DNA of 64,000 bases from positions 62,001-126,000 of the forward strand of contig NZ_LBJG01000087.1 of assembly GCF_028128765.1 (NCBI RefSeq), given 5' to 3'. Of the stretch, positions 18,996 to 27,736 are shown piece after piece. Source of the stretch: Bradyrhizobium sp. CCBAU 51627 (GTDB lineage Bacteria; Pseudomonadota; Alphaproteobacteria; Rhizobiales; Xanthobacteraceae). The translations under genes were made by a program, and so were the position numbers. The notes below the pieces were generated by a model. The model made no database searches, had not been told where the DNA came from, and was given only the letters and a program-made list of their open reading frames with translations. Every line of letters starts with the position of its first letter. Position 1 is the stretch's first letter.

Positions 18996-19781
18996 ATGCT
19001 GCCCGAGATCGTCACCTTCTGGCATGGCCCGATGGACGCGCTGCGCCAGACCTGTCTGCGCTCACAGCTCGCGGCCGGCCACAAGGTCACAGTCTACAGC
19101 TTTGACACCATTCCGGGTCTTCCCGCAGGCGTCGGCAACGCCGATGCCGAGGCGATCCTGCCGCACGCCTTCTCCGAACGCTTGCGGCCGCCGCAGCCCG
19201 ATGGAAGCTGGCGCGACTGGACCACGCTGCAATTCAGCGACTTCTTTCGCATGAAGTTGATGGCGAAGAATCTTGGCCTCTGGCTCGACGCCGATGTGCT
19301 GCTGCTGAAACCGGTCGAAATTGACCCGGCAAAGCCTTACTTTGCCTGGGAGCGGCCGCGCCAGCTCGGCAACTCCGTGATCTATTTGCCGCCCGAGCAC
19401 GGCATCGTCACGGCCTTCGAAGAGCTGGTGGAGCAGGAGGAGCTGACGCCGAACTGGCTGTCACTGCGCCATCGCATCACCTTTGCGATGCGTCGCCTGC
19501 GCGGCGGCTCGAACCGTCTCTCCGATATCCGCGTCGCGATCTACGGGCCGGCCGCGCTGACCGCGCTGGCGCGCCGCACCGGCGCATTGCACAACGCGCT
19601 GCCGAAGCAATCGTTCTACGCCGTGCACGCCGAGCCAAAGCTGTTCTTCGATCCCTCCAGCTATCTCGGCCTCGTCACCAACCCTGACATCATCGGCCTG
19701 CACATCTCGCCAAAAGGCCGTGGCGGCGAAAAGCCGATCCCGGGCAGCCTGTATGCGTGGGCGACGGAGCGGTTTGGCTGA
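18996..19781 (+). CDS. Glycosyltransferase with DXD motif
   Basis: A 261-residue protein resembling the capsular/lipooligosaccharide sugar transferases with a DXD motif (GT32-like): FWHGPMDALRQTCLRSQLAAGHKVTVYSFD, FFRMKLMAKNLGLWLDADVLLLKP (Asp-Ala-Asp binds metal and nucleotide sugar), and a C-terminal conserved Trp/Tyr region. No transmembrane segment. The ATG at 18996 is preferred to an upstream codon at 18966 that lies in the terminator flank. Donor and acceptor are unknown; surface polysaccharide is likely. Confidence 0.75.
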   Translation: MLPEIVTFWHGPMDALRQTCLRSQLAAGHKVTVYSFDTIPGLPAGVGNADAEAILPHAFSERLRPPQPDGSWRDWTTLQFSDFFRMKLMAKNLGLWLDADVLLLKPVEIDPAKPYFAWERPRQLGNSVIYLPPEHGIVTAFEELVEQEELTPNWLSLRHRITFAMRRLRGGSNRLSDIRVAIYGPAALTALARRTGALHNALPKQSFYAVHAEPKLFFDPSSYLGLVTNPDIIGLHISPKGRGGEKPIPGSLYAWATERFG

Positions 19782-19933
19782 GCGTCCACCCTCTGCCGCC
19801 CGCGAAGACGGCGATTGTCGCGACAGCGTCGCATAGCGTCCGGGACACGCGCCCAATTTGATCCAGCGCAACGCCCTCCTGCACCATTGTGCCTAGCCTT
19901 GCCGACGTCGCACGAGCCCAATGGAGCTTCGCT

Positions 19934-20353
19934 ATGAGCACCGCAAGCAGGCCCTATCCCATCGTCCAGGATCTCATCGAGTCCTTTGCCGGCTGGCTGA
20001 AGCACCGCCGCGAGCTGAACGAGTTGCGACGGCTCGATCGTTTCGATTTCGACCGGATCGCGAACGATCTCAGGATCGCGCCTGATGACCTCGAGGAGCT
20101 GGTCCGTCACGGCAAGCACTCCGCCGACGAGCTGCCGAAAATGCTGGATCAGCTCGGCATCAGCGCGGAACGACTAGGCCAGGTGCAGCCGCTGTTGTTG
20201 CGCGACATGGAGCGGGTGTGCTCGCTCTGTCAACACAAGGCACGATGCGACCGCGAGCTTGCCGACGGCACTGCTGTCGAGAATTACCACGGCTATTGCG
20301 GCAACGCCGCGACGCTGGAATCGCTCGACCGCGCGGAAATCGCCCCGCACTGA
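19934..20353 (+). CDS. DUF6455-type small Cys-containing protein
   Basis: A 139-residue protein. The N-terminal helix (AGWLKHRRELNELRRLDRFDFDRIANDL) resembles the DUF1127/YjiS type, and the C-terminal part has four cysteines, ERVCSLCQHKARC with a later YCGNAATL, as in DUF6455. The cysteine spacing suggests metal or iron-sulfur binding, which is inferred. The ATG at 19934 begins MSTASRPYP; an upstream ATG at 19889 adds an unlikely extension. It stands alone, without an evident operon. Confidence 0.7.
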   Translation: MSTASRPYPIVQDLIESFAGWLKHRRELNELRRLDRFDFDRIANDLRIAPDDLEELVRHGKHSADELPKMLDQLGISAERLGQVQPLLLRDMERVCSLCQHKARCDRELADGTAVENYHGYCGNAATLESLDRAEIAPH

Positions 20354-20560
20354 TCGACCTTTGCGATGGTTGGTCGCGCGTACAGCAGAGCTCTCAGCTT
20401 GTCAGCACCTCGCCGGGCGGCAACGGGGTGTAAATAGTATGACAAATGCAAGATTCGGCTTGCAGGGCCCTCGCCCGGAATTGTCCGTGCTTGATCTCGA
20501 CCAATGCCTCTGTTTGGATGATGATCGTTCGGTAATTCGTATCTCGTATCCCGGATCATC

Positions 20561-21409
20561 ATGGTGAATGAAATCGATGGATTCCGTCGTTCATTGGGCG
20601 CCCCTTCACAAGGAAGCGTCGTGACCGCCCACTGCGCTGGTACCGGGAATCGGCTTCTGGCGGCGTTACCGCCGGCGGATCTCGGCCTGCTTACGCCCTA
20701 CTTCCAGAAGGTCTCGTTCGAGCCCGATGCCGTGCTGGTGCGCTCGGGCGATGAGCTCGACCCGGTTTATTTTCCCCATAGCGGCGCCATCGCCTTCATG
20801 CTCGATATGCCGGACGGGCAAACGGTCGCAACCACCCTGATGGGACGGGAAGGCGCCCTGGCCTCGTTCTCCGTGCTCGGCCCGTCGCTTTCATCCGTGA
20901 CTGCGGTAGCTCGCGTGGCCGGCACAGCGTCGCTGATTTCCGCCGCCAGGTTTCGGGCTGCCTTTGCCCAAAGCGCCGCCATCAGGAACATCGTACAGGT
21001 CCACGCCCGCGCGGTGTTGTTGCAGCTCCAGCACGTCGCTGCTTGCAACGCGCTGCACCGGGTGGATGGCCGCATGGCGCGGTGGCTGCTGCAGCTTCAC
21101 GACCGCGTTCCCGATGGCCGGCTTCCGGTTACGCACGATGCGCTTGCGCAATTGCTTGGGGTGCGACGGACGACAGTGACACTGACGATGAGCAAGCTGC
21201 GCGAGGCCGGCGCCGTCCCGTCCGACCGGCGCGGGTTCGTCGAAATCGATCGGACGCGGCTCGAGAAGGCCGCATGTCATTGTTATGCGCTGATGCAGCG
21301 CACGATCGATCGGATGTATTGCCAGGAACTGGCCGCACCGGCGCCTGCTCACGGCGAACAGAACATCCCCGCCTTGCGCAGAACAGCGGACGTCGCTTGT
21401 CCGCGTTGA
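20561..21409 (+). CDS. Crp/Fnr-family transcription regulator
   Basis: A 282-residue regulator with an N-terminal cyclic-nucleotide-binding-like barrel (LVRSGDELDPVYFPHSGAIAFMLDMPDG) and a C-terminal winged helix (DALAQLLGVRRTTVTLTMSKLREAGAV). There is no N-terminal Cys cluster of the Fnr type, so it is not an oxygen-sensing FNR. This subgroup is abundant in Bradyrhizobium and often responds to stress or light. The true start may be an internal GTG (VTAHCAG, about residue 21). Target genes are not evident from the neighbourhood; it converges on the aldolase gene. Confidence 0.88.
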   Translation: MVNEIDGFRRSLGAPSQGSVVTAHCAGTGNRLLAALPPADLGLLTPYFQKVSFEPDAVLVRSGDELDPVYFPHSGAIAFMLDMPDGQTVATTLMGREGALASFSVLGPSLSSVTAVARVAGTASLISAARFRAAFAQSAAIRNIVQVHARAVLLQLQHVAACNALHRVDGRMARWLLQLHDRVPDGRLPVTHDALAQLLGVRRTTVTLTMSKLREAGAVPSDRRGFVEIDRTRLEKAACHCYALMQRTIDRMYCQELAAPAPAHGEQNIPALRRTADVACPR

Positions 21410-21413
21410 TGCC

Positions 21414-22295
21414 TTAACCCTTCCCCATCGCAGCGATCGCATCCGCGATCGCGATCGTGCGCCGCGCCATGTCGGCGTGCAGGCGCTCAACCATCGCCCC
21501 GTCAAGGCGGATCGCGCCGCGCGAGACATTTTCAGGCAGCTCGAAGGCCGCGATGATTTTTCGCGCGCGCGCGACTTCCTCTTCCGGCGGCGTAAAGATC
21601 GCGTTGCACGCTTCGATCTGCGAAGGATGGATCAGCGTCTTGCCGTCGAAGCCGAGATCGCGCGCTTGCGCACATTCGGTGGCAAAGCCGTCGGAATTGG
21701 CTATGTCACTATAGGGGCCATCGAGGATCTCGAGGCCAGCGGCGCGCGTGGCCAGGATGCAATGGGTGATCATCGGGATCATCGCGGCGCGGCCGGGCAG
21801 CATCTTGATCCGCGTCTCGCGCGAGATGTCGTTCGGACCGAACACGAAGCCCGACAGGCGCGTCTTGGGATCGCGACCGGCCTCGGCCAGCTCCTCGGCA
21901 TGCAGCACCGCGCGCGCGGTCTCGATCATCGCCCAGACCTTCACTGTCGGCGCCGCGCCGAGCCTGGCGAGGTCGCGGCCGATGGTCTGCAGATCTTCGA
22001 TGCTTGAAACTTTTGGAACCAGGATGCCATCGGGCGATGCCTTGGCGGCCATCGCAACGTCATCGGCCCACCATTGCGTGTCGAGGCCGTTGGTGCGGAT
22101 CAGGATCTCGCGCTTGCCGAAACCCTTGGCGGCAATCGCGGCGGCGATGCCGTCGCGCGCAACCGCCTTGGCGTCAGGGGCGACGGAATCTTCGAGGTCC
22201 AGGATCAGGCCGTCGGCGGCAAGGTTCCGCGCCTTTTCCAGCGCACGGGGATTGGAGCCGGGCATGAACAGATGGCTACGGCGCGGGCGGGTCAT
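21414..22295 (-). CDS. HpcH/HpaI aldolase, CitE-like CoA ester lyase
   Basis: A 293-residue TIM-barrel lyase: RRSHLFMPGSNPRALEKARNLAADGLILDLEDSVAPDAK, then AMIETARAVLHAEEL and GPNDISRETRI, with the Mg-binding Glu and Asp in expected places. This places it with the beta subunit of citrate lyase and (S)-citramalyl- or malyl-CoA lyases; citrate lyase alpha and gamma subunits are absent, so a stand-alone CoA-ester lyase is likely. The ATG at 22295 is used; an upstream codon at 22349 adds 18 less typical residues. Confidence 0.88.
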   Translation of the reverse strand: MTRPRRSHLFMPGSNPRALEKARNLAADGLILDLEDSVAPDAKAVARDGIAAAIAAKGFGKREILIRTNGLDTQWWADDVAMAAKASPDGILVPKVSSIEDLQTIGRDLARLGAAPTVKVWAMIETARAVLHAEELAEAGRDPKTRLSGFVFGPNDISRETRIKMLPGRAAMIPMITHCILATRAAGLEILDGPYSDIANSDGFATECAQARDLGFDGKTLIHPSQIEACNAIFTPPEEEVARARKIIAAFELPENVSRGAIRLDGAMVERLHADMARRTIAIADAIAAMGKG

Positions 22296-22407
22296 GCTGA
22301 TGGTCCTTCCGGTTTCCTCACGCGGGCTATTGACTGGACGCGATAGCATCTGGCCTGCCTATTCGGAAGGCTTGTTCGCGCTAGCGGTATATGATTAGGC
22401 ATAGGCC

Positions 22408-23049
22408 ATGATCACATTCCCGAAGTCCTTGCTGGAAGGCTACAGGGCCTTCGCCACCCAGCGGCTCCCCGCCGAGCAGAACCGCTATCGCGAACTGTCG
22501 GTGAGAGGGCAGTCACCCGAAGTCATGGTGATCGGCTGCTGCGACAGCCGTGTCTCGCCCGAGGTGATCTTCGACGTCGGCCCCGGCGAATTGTTCGTCG
22601 TCCGCAACATCGCCAATCTGGTGCCGACCTACCAGCCCGACGAGAACGCCCATGGTGTCTCGGCGGCGCTGGAATATGCGGTGACGGTGCTGAAGGTGAA
22701 GCACATCGTGGTGCTCGGCCACGCCCAGTGCGGCGGCATCCGCGCCTTCGTCGACAAGATCGAGCCGCTTACGCCCGGCGACTTCATCGGCAAGTGGATG
22801 CAGATGTTCATCAAGCCCGGCGAGGTGGTCGAGCAGCGCAACCACGAGACCATGGCGCAATTCGTCGAGCGTATCGAAAAGGCGGCCGTGTTCCGCAGCC
22901 TCGAGAACCTGATGACGTTCCCGTTCGTGCGCAAGGCCGTCGAAGGCGGCCAGATGCAGCTGCACGGCGCCTATTTCGGCGTCGCGGAGGGAACGCTGTT
23001 CGTGCTCGACAAGGCGAGCAAGGAATTCAACAGGGCGAATGCCGAGTAG
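22408..23049 (+). CDS. Beta-class carbonic anhydrase
   Basis: A 213-residue zinc enzyme interconverting CO2 and bicarbonate. The Zn ligands are Cys in CCDSRVSPE and the His and Cys in GHAQCGGIRAF; the catalytic Asp-Arg pair is in CDSR. No signal peptide, so cytoplasmic. It is divergent from the lyase at 21414 and convergent with asd, separated by an inverted repeat. Confidence 0.95.
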   Translation: MITFPKSLLEGYRAFATQRLPAEQNRYRELSVRGQSPEVMVIGCCDSRVSPEVIFDVGPGELFVVRNIANLVPTYQPDENAHGVSAALEYAVTVLKVKHIVVLGHAQCGGIRAFVDKIEPLTPGDFIGKWMQMFIKPGEVVEQRNHETMAQFVERIEKAAVFRSLENLMTFPFVRKAVEGGQMQLHGAYFGVAEGTLFVLDKASKEFNRANAE

Positions 23050-23050
23050 G

Positions 23051-23109
23051 GAGTGGCGAATGGCGCGTTGCGAATGGAAAATCCATTCGCCATTCGCTAC
23101 CCACCACTC
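23051..23109. repeat. Inverted repeat between carbonic anhydrase and asd
   Basis: GAGTGGCGAATGGCGCGTTGCGAATGG is partly mirrored by CCATTCGCCATTCGCTACCCACCACTC. The stem lies between two convergent genes and probably ends both transcripts. Confidence 0.65.
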
Positions 23110-23117
23110 GCCTCGTT

Positions 23118-24152
23118 TCAAGCCGCCTGCTTCTTCGCGCTGATCAGCTTGCGGTTGATCAGGACTTCCGCGATCTGAATCGCGTTGAGCGCGGCGCCCT
23201 TGCGCAAATTGTCGGACACGCACCAGAGCACGAGACCGTTCTCCACCGTCGCGTCCTCGCGGATGCGGCTGATATAGGTGGCGTCCTCGCCGGCCGCTTC
23301 GTACGGCGTCGCGTAGCCGCCGGGCTCCTGCTTGTCGATGACGAGGCAGCCGGGCGCCTTGCGCAGGATCTCGCGCGCGTCGTCCGCACTGATCGGATTT
23401 TCGAACTCGATGTTGACGGCCTCGGAGTGGCCGACGAACACGGGCACGCGCACGCAAGTGGCGGTGAGCTTGATCTTGGGATCAAGAATCTTCTTGGTCT
23501 CCGCCATCATCTTCCACTCTTCCTTGGTGAAGCCGTCCTCCATGAAGACGTCGATGTGGGGGATGACGTTGAAGGCGATGCGCTTCGGGAATTTCTTCGC
23601 GATCAGTTCGTCATTGGTGTAGACGGCCTTGGTCTGCGAGAACAATTCGTCCATCGCATCCTTGCCCGCGCCCGACACCGATTGATAGGTCGAGACCACG
23701 ACGCGCTTGATGCCAGCCTTGTCGTGCAGCGGCTTCAGCGCGACCACGAGCTGCGCGGTCGAGCAGTTCGGGTTGGCGATGATGTTCTTCTTCTTGAAGC
23801 CTTCGGTCGCGGCCGCATTCACCTCGGGCACGATCAGCGGCACGTCCGGGTCCATGCGCCAAGCCGAGGAATTATCGATCACGACGGCGCCGGCGGCGCC
23901 GATCTTCGGCGACCATTCCTTGGACACTGACCCGCCTGCCGACATCAGGCAGATGTCGACGTCGGAGAAATCGTAATGCTCGAGCGCTTTGACCTTCAGG
24001 GTGCGGTCGCCGTAGGACACCTCGACGCCGACGCTGCGGCGCGACGCCAGGGCCACGACCTCGTCCGCGGGAAACTTGCGCTCATCCAGGATGTTGAGCA
24101 TTTCCCGTCCGACATTCCCGGTCGCGCCGACGACTGCGACTTTGTAACCCAT
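23118..24152 (-). CDS. asd: Aspartate-semialdehyde dehydrogenase
   Basis: A 344-residue NADP enzyme of the aspartate pathway (lysine, DAP, threonine, methionine). VAVVGATGNVGREML is the cofactor-binding loop, NPNCSTAQL holds the catalytic Cys, and the conserved substrate-binding Arg and His follow. Length is normal. It supplies DAP synthesis, in which dapF (4556) is a later enzyme, but the genes are not linked. Confidence 0.97.
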   Translation of the reverse strand: MGYKVAVVGATGNVGREMLNILDERKFPADEVVALASRRSVGVEVSYGDRTLKVKALEHYDFSDVDICLMSAGGSVSKEWSPKIGAAGAVVIDNSSAWRMDPDVPLIVPEVNAAATEGFKKKNIIANPNCSTAQLVVALKPLHDKAGIKRVVVSTYQSVSGAGKDAMDELFSQTKAVYTNDELIAKKFPKRIAFNVIPHIDVFMEDGFTKEEWKMMAETKKILDPKIKLTATCVRVPVFVGHSEAVNIEFENPISADDAREILRKAPGCLVIDKQEPGGYATPYEAAGEDATYISRIREDATVENGLVLWCVSDNLRKGAALNAIQIAEVLINRKLISAKKQAA

Positions 24153-24268
24153 CGTTCACTCTCCGATGAAAAAGCCCGTTCCTGAAGCTGACGCTTAAAC
24201 AGGAAGAGCAGCGCTTCTATGCGAGAACCAGCCTCAAGACAACGTTGGACCATGCCTTAGGGACGTGG

Positions 24269-25057
24269 ATGCAGTCGCCCGAGGCCGGCCCGGCCGTCAG
24301 CCCCACCCAGATCCACCTGACGCTCGCCAACTTCGCCGACGAGGTCGTCGGCACGCTGGCGCGCCTGTTCGCCTATGTGGGGACGCTCGCTCTGTTTGCC
24401 ATCCTCGCCGTCGCGGCGCTCCGTCAGCTGCCTGATTTGCGCGACGATGAGCCCGCCGAGAAGCCGGGCTGGGCCGAGGCCTCCCGCTCGCATCCGGCCT
24501 TCGCACTCAGCCGATTAGATTCGTCCGAGAAAACAGCCTCTTATACCATCTTCCGGCATCCTGAAGGCGGCCGGCGCGACGTCATGCGCTGGGCCGGCGA
24601 TGCCGACAAGCCGGTGGCCGAGCTCGAGATCTACCGGGAAGGCAACGAGTTCGACGTCACGCGTCCGGCCGCCGCCGGCCTCGCCGTCCGGATGGGCCTG
24701 GATGCGGCCACCGCGCTCGAGCAGGCCGGCCTGATCGATACCAAATTCGGCCCCGTCGCCCTGTTCCGGCCATCAGAGACCAATGCAGGCACGTCAGCCT
24801 GCCTGGGCTACCTCAAGCGCAATGAAGAGCCGGGCTTGCAGATCTCCGGCTTTTCCTGCCAGGGCGACACGATGCCGGCCCGCCGTGCGGCGGTCGCCTG
24901 CATGCTCAACCGGCTGACGCTGCTGACCTCGGGCAACGAGCCGAAGCTGGCCGAATTGTTCGCCCATGCCGAGCTGAAGCGCCGCTTCTGCGACGCGCAG
25001 GGCCCGGCGGACTGGCTGCTGGGCGCCGCGAACGCGCAATTGCGCGGGACGCTTTGA
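24269..25057 (+). CDS. Single-membrane-anchored hypothetical protein
   Basis: A 262-residue protein with one transmembrane helix (LFAYVGTLALFAILAVAAL, about residues 30-50) and a soluble C-terminal domain with Cys residues in ACLGYLKRNEEPGLQISGFSCQG. It is a recurrent rhizobial hypothetical; I do not recognise a functional family. A TTG at 24245 would also be in frame; the ATG at 24269 is preferred. Divergent from asd. Confidence 0.7.
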   Translation: MQSPEAGPAVSPTQIHLTLANFADEVVGTLARLFAYVGTLALFAILAVAALRQLPDLRDDEPAEKPGWAEASRSHPAFALSRLDSSEKTASYTIFRHPEGGRRDVMRWAGDADKPVAELEIYREGNEFDVTRPAAAGLAVRMGLDAATALEQAGLIDTKFGPVALFRPSETNAGTSACLGYLKRNEEPGLQISGFSCQGDTMPARRAAVACMLNRLTLLTSGNEPKLAELFAHAELKRRFCDAQGPADWLLGAANAQLRGTL

Positions 25058-25214
25058 CCGGCATCAAGCACAAGTGGCTGGCATCCATGCAACTTTTGCC
25101 GATACGCCCGATTATTTCCGGGCCGGTGTGACCCAATAGACCTAGTTGCGGCCACCTCGGCCGGGCTAGTATGGGGTGAAATCGACTGGCGGCATGCCGC
25201 CTGAAGGGGACGTG

Positions 25215-25595
25215 ATGAGCTCGAATTTCTCTGTCAAATTGGCGACCTGGCTTGCGGCGGGTGCCGTTGTCGCTGTGGTCCTCGCGGCGCCGGCCTCGGC
25301 CGACACCAGGACCAAGCAGCGCTTTGACGATCGCGGCCGTCACTATTACGGCCCGAGTGGACCCAACGCCGTCTACCAGCAGGGCCGCACCCGTATCTAT
25401 GTCAGCAAGCGCTCCTGGCTCGACGGCGGCACCGAGGTCAATCCGGGCGATCGCAAGTTCACCGACTACGCCTTCCCCCCGGCCGTGGGCTATCCGTCCT
25501 TCGCCCGCGAAAACCTCAACCGCCCGATCGACCGCCAGCCGCTGGCGACCCCTGCCGATGTCGGCGGCTATCCGCAGAATTTCCCGCTGTACTGA
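25215..25595 (+). CDS. Exported hypothetical protein
   Basis: A 126-residue protein with a signal peptide (MSSNFSVKLATWLAAGAVVAVVLAAPASA) and a mature part beginning TRTKQRFDDRGRHYYGPSGPN, rich in Tyr, Arg and Pro. The upstream in-frame ATG at 25176 would add 13 residues before a second Met that starts the signal peptide. It is probably periplasmic. The function is unknown; it ends just before a strong terminator. Confidence 0.7.
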   Translation: MSSNFSVKLATWLAAGAVVAVVLAAPASADTRTKQRFDDRGRHYYGPSGPNAVYQQGRTRIYVSKRSWLDGGTEVNPGDRKFTDYAFPPAVGYPSFARENLNRPIDRQPLATPADVGGYPQNFPLY

Positions 25596-25616
25596 GGGAA
25601 ACGCAGCGACCGAATC

Positions 25617-25645
25617 AAAAGGCCGAGCTCACGCCCGGCCTTTTT
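25617..25645. terminator. Terminator between convergent genes
   Basis: AAAAGGCCG (25617-25625) pairs with CGGCCTTTTT (25636-25645). The A and T tracts make it usable from both sides. Confidence 0.85.
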
Positions 25646-25647
25646 GT

Positions 25648-26283
25648 TTACGCGTTGGCTGCCGGATCGTAACGCCGGCAAAACTCCTCGATCGCCTCCG
25701 AGCGGAAATCGGCGAGGCGCTCGAAGATCAATTCGTCCGGCCAATCCCACCAGGCGATGCGGCGCAGGCTTGCCGCGACAGCATCATCGAACCGCTTGCG
25801 GATGGGGCGCGCGGGAACGCCGCCGGCGATGGTGTAGGGCGCGACATCGCGGCTGACGACGGCGCCTGCGGCGATCACCGCACCATCGCCGACGGTGACG
25901 CCGGGCAGCAGGATGGCGGCGTGGCCGATCCAGACGTCATTGCCGACGATGACCCGGTCCCCGCGGCGCTCCGCGAAGAAGTCGCGGTCGCGGCTCGCGC
26001 CCGCCTCGTAATATTCGGGGACGTAGGTAAAGCGATGCTGCGACGGGCGACCCATGGGATGATTGGGCGCGCCGATCCGCACGGAGTTTGCGATGGCGGT
26101 GAACTTGCCGATCACGGCGTCAGCAACATCACAGTGCTCGCCAAGATAGGAGTAGTCGCCGAGCGCAGCATATTCGATGCGCGTATGGGCGAGAATCTCG
26201 CAGCGCCGCCCGATCTGCGCTTCGCGCTGGCGCACCGTTTCATGGATGAATGTTTCCGCGATCTTGGGGCGGGGTGAGTCCAT
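25648..26283 (-). CDS. Hexapeptide-repeat (left-handed beta helix) acetyltransferase
   Basis: A 211-residue enzyme with hexapeptide repeats: DYSYLGEHCDVADAVIGKFTAIANSVRIG, then VIVGNDVWIGHAAILLPGVTVGDGAVIAAGAVVSRDV. HPMGRPSQHRFTYVPEYY contains the catalytic His region. This resembles xenobiotic/chloramphenicol-type acetyltransferases and the transferase found in phosphonate (phn) loci; no phn genes are near. The substrate is unknown. It lies downstream of leuB on the same strand with a family D repeat between them. Confidence 0.85.
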   Translation of the reverse strand: MDSPRPKIAETFIHETVRQREAQIGRRCEILAHTRIEYAALGDYSYLGEHCDVADAVIGKFTAIANSVRIGAPNHPMGRPSQHRFTYVPEYYEAGASRDRDFFAERRGDRVIVGNDVWIGHAAILLPGVTVGDGAVIAAGAVVSRDVAPYTIAGGVPARPIRKRFDDAVAASLRRIAWWDWPDELIFERLADFRSEAIEEFCRRYDPAANA

Positions 26284-26305
26284 GAGATGGTTTCCAATGA
26301 GGCCT

Positions 26306-26389
26306 TAGCCCGGATGGAGCGAAGCGCAATCCGGGAAACTCTACCCGCGGAGGGAGAACCCGGATTTCGCTTGCGCTCCATCCGGGCTA
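26306..26389. repeat. Palindromic repeat, family D, copy 1
   Basis: TAGCCCGGATGGAGC (26306-26320) is exactly inverted as GCTCCATCCGGGCTA (26375-26389), with inner pairing around AATCCGGG and CCCGGATT. The same arms occur at 31323. Confidence 0.9.
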
Positions 26390-26402
26390 CGGCTCGTCCG
26401 CC

Positions 26403-27515
26403 TTACGCGTGCAGCTTCTGCAATTCCTTCAGGATCGCTTCGCCCATCTGCGTGGTCGATACGGCGGTGGTGCCTTCCGACTTGATGTCGGCGGTGCGAA
26501 GACCGCTGGCGAGTACGGCAGCAATCGCCGCGTCGACCTTGTCGGCGAGCGCGCCCATGTCGAAGGAATAGCGCAGCGCCATGCCGAAGGACGAGATCAT
26601 CGCGATCGGATTGGCGAGGCCCTTGCCGGCAATGTCGGGCGCCGAGCCGTGCACCGGCTCGTACAGCGCCTTGCGCTTCTTGGTCTTGACGTCGACCTCG
26701 CCGAGCGAGGCCGAGGGCAGCATGCCCAGCGAGCCGGTGAGCATCGCCGCGATGTCGGACAGCATGTCGCCGAACAGATTGTCTGTGACGATGACGTCGA
26801 ACTGCTTCGGCCATTTCACCAGCATCATGCCGCCGGAATCGGCGAGCTGGTGCTCGAGCGTGACGTCAGGGTATTCGCGCTTGTGGAGCGCCGTCATGAC
26901 CTCGTTCCAGAGCACGCCCGACTTCATGACGTTGCGCTTCTCCATCGACGTCACCTTGTTCTTGCGCTTCCTGGCAAGCTCGAAGGCGACGCGGCCGATG
27001 CGCTCGATCTCATAGGTGTCGTAGACCTGGGTATCGATGGCGCGCTTCTGGCCGTTGCCGAGGTCGGTGATGGTCTTGGGCTCGCCGAAATAGACGCCGC
27101 CGGTGAGCTCGCGCACGATGACGATGTCGAGGCCCTCGACCGCCTCGCGCTTCAGGCTCGAAGCGTCTGCCAGCGCCGGGTAGCAGACCGCGGGGCGAAG
27201 GTTGGCGAACAGAGCGAGATCCTTGCGCAGGCGCAAGAGGCCGGCTTCCGGGCGGACCTCGTAGGGCACCGCATCCCACTTCGGACCGCCGACTGCACCG
27301 AAGATCACGGCGTCGGCGGCCTTGGCCTTGGCCATGTCGCCTTCCGAGATCGACACCTTGTGAGCGTCATAGGCGGAGCCGCCGACGAGGCCGGTATCGG
27401 TCTCGAACTTGGCGACGCCTGATGAATTGAGCCAGTCGATCAGCCGCTTCACCTCGCCCATCACCTCGGGGCCGATACCGTCGCCGGGGAGCAGCAGCAA
27501 TTTGTGGGTCGCCAT
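26403..27515 (-). CDS. leuB: 3-isopropylmalate dehydrogenase
   Basis: A 370-residue NAD-dependent decarboxylating dehydrogenase, third step of leucine synthesis. LLLPGDGIGPEVMGEV starts the protein, RELTGGVYFGEP and the metal/substrate site (FDVIVTDNLFGDMLSD) follow, with EPVHGSAPDIAGKGLANP near the C-terminus. Length is normal. It is on the strand opposite to leuC and leuD. Confidence 0.98.
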   Translation of the reverse strand: MATHKLLLLPGDGIGPEVMGEVKRLIDWLNSSGVAKFETDTGLVGGSAYDAHKVSISEGDMAKAKAADAVIFGAVGGPKWDAVPYEVRPEAGLLRLRKDLALFANLRPAVCYPALADASSLKREAVEGLDIVIVRELTGGVYFGEPKTITDLGNGQKRAIDTQVYDTYEIERIGRVAFELARKRKNKVTSMEKRNVMKSGVLWNEVMTALHKREYPDVTLEHQLADSGGMMLVKWPKQFDVIVTDNLFGDMLSDIAAMLTGSLGMLPSASLGEVDVKTKKRKALYEPVHGSAPDIAGKGLANPIAMISSFGMALRYSFDMGALADKVDAAIAAVLASGLRTADIKSEGTTAVSTTQMGEAILKELQKLHA

Positions 27516-27540
27516 GGTCGTTCTTCCTCAGATTTGTCTC

Positions 27541-27614
27541 GTCATTGCCGGGCTTGATCCGGCAATCCAGGCCTCTTGAATGATGGATGCCCGGGTCAAG
27601 CCCGGGCGTGACGA
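27541..27614. repeat. Palindromic repeat, family A-like short form
   Basis: GTCATTGCCGG-gcttgat-CCGGCAAT and GCCCGGG-tcaa-GCCCGGGC form two neighbouring hairpins, 25 bp upstream of leuB and ahead of the MFS gene. A near copy is at 38031. Confidence 0.8.
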
Positions 27615-27736
27615 ACGGGGATGAATTTCGGCCGGAGTGCTAGAGCGGCGTTGCGCGCTTGGCAAGACACCATTGCCGCCGCGCGGCTGTGCAAGGCGGG
27701 CAGGGCCTGCCACACTGCGGCTCGCCGGAGTATCCC

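Noticed and set aside
24145..24170. GTAACC within the asd start region as a SigF promoter
   Set aside because: No CGAA at 16 bases, and it is inside asd on the strand opposite to that gene's transcription.
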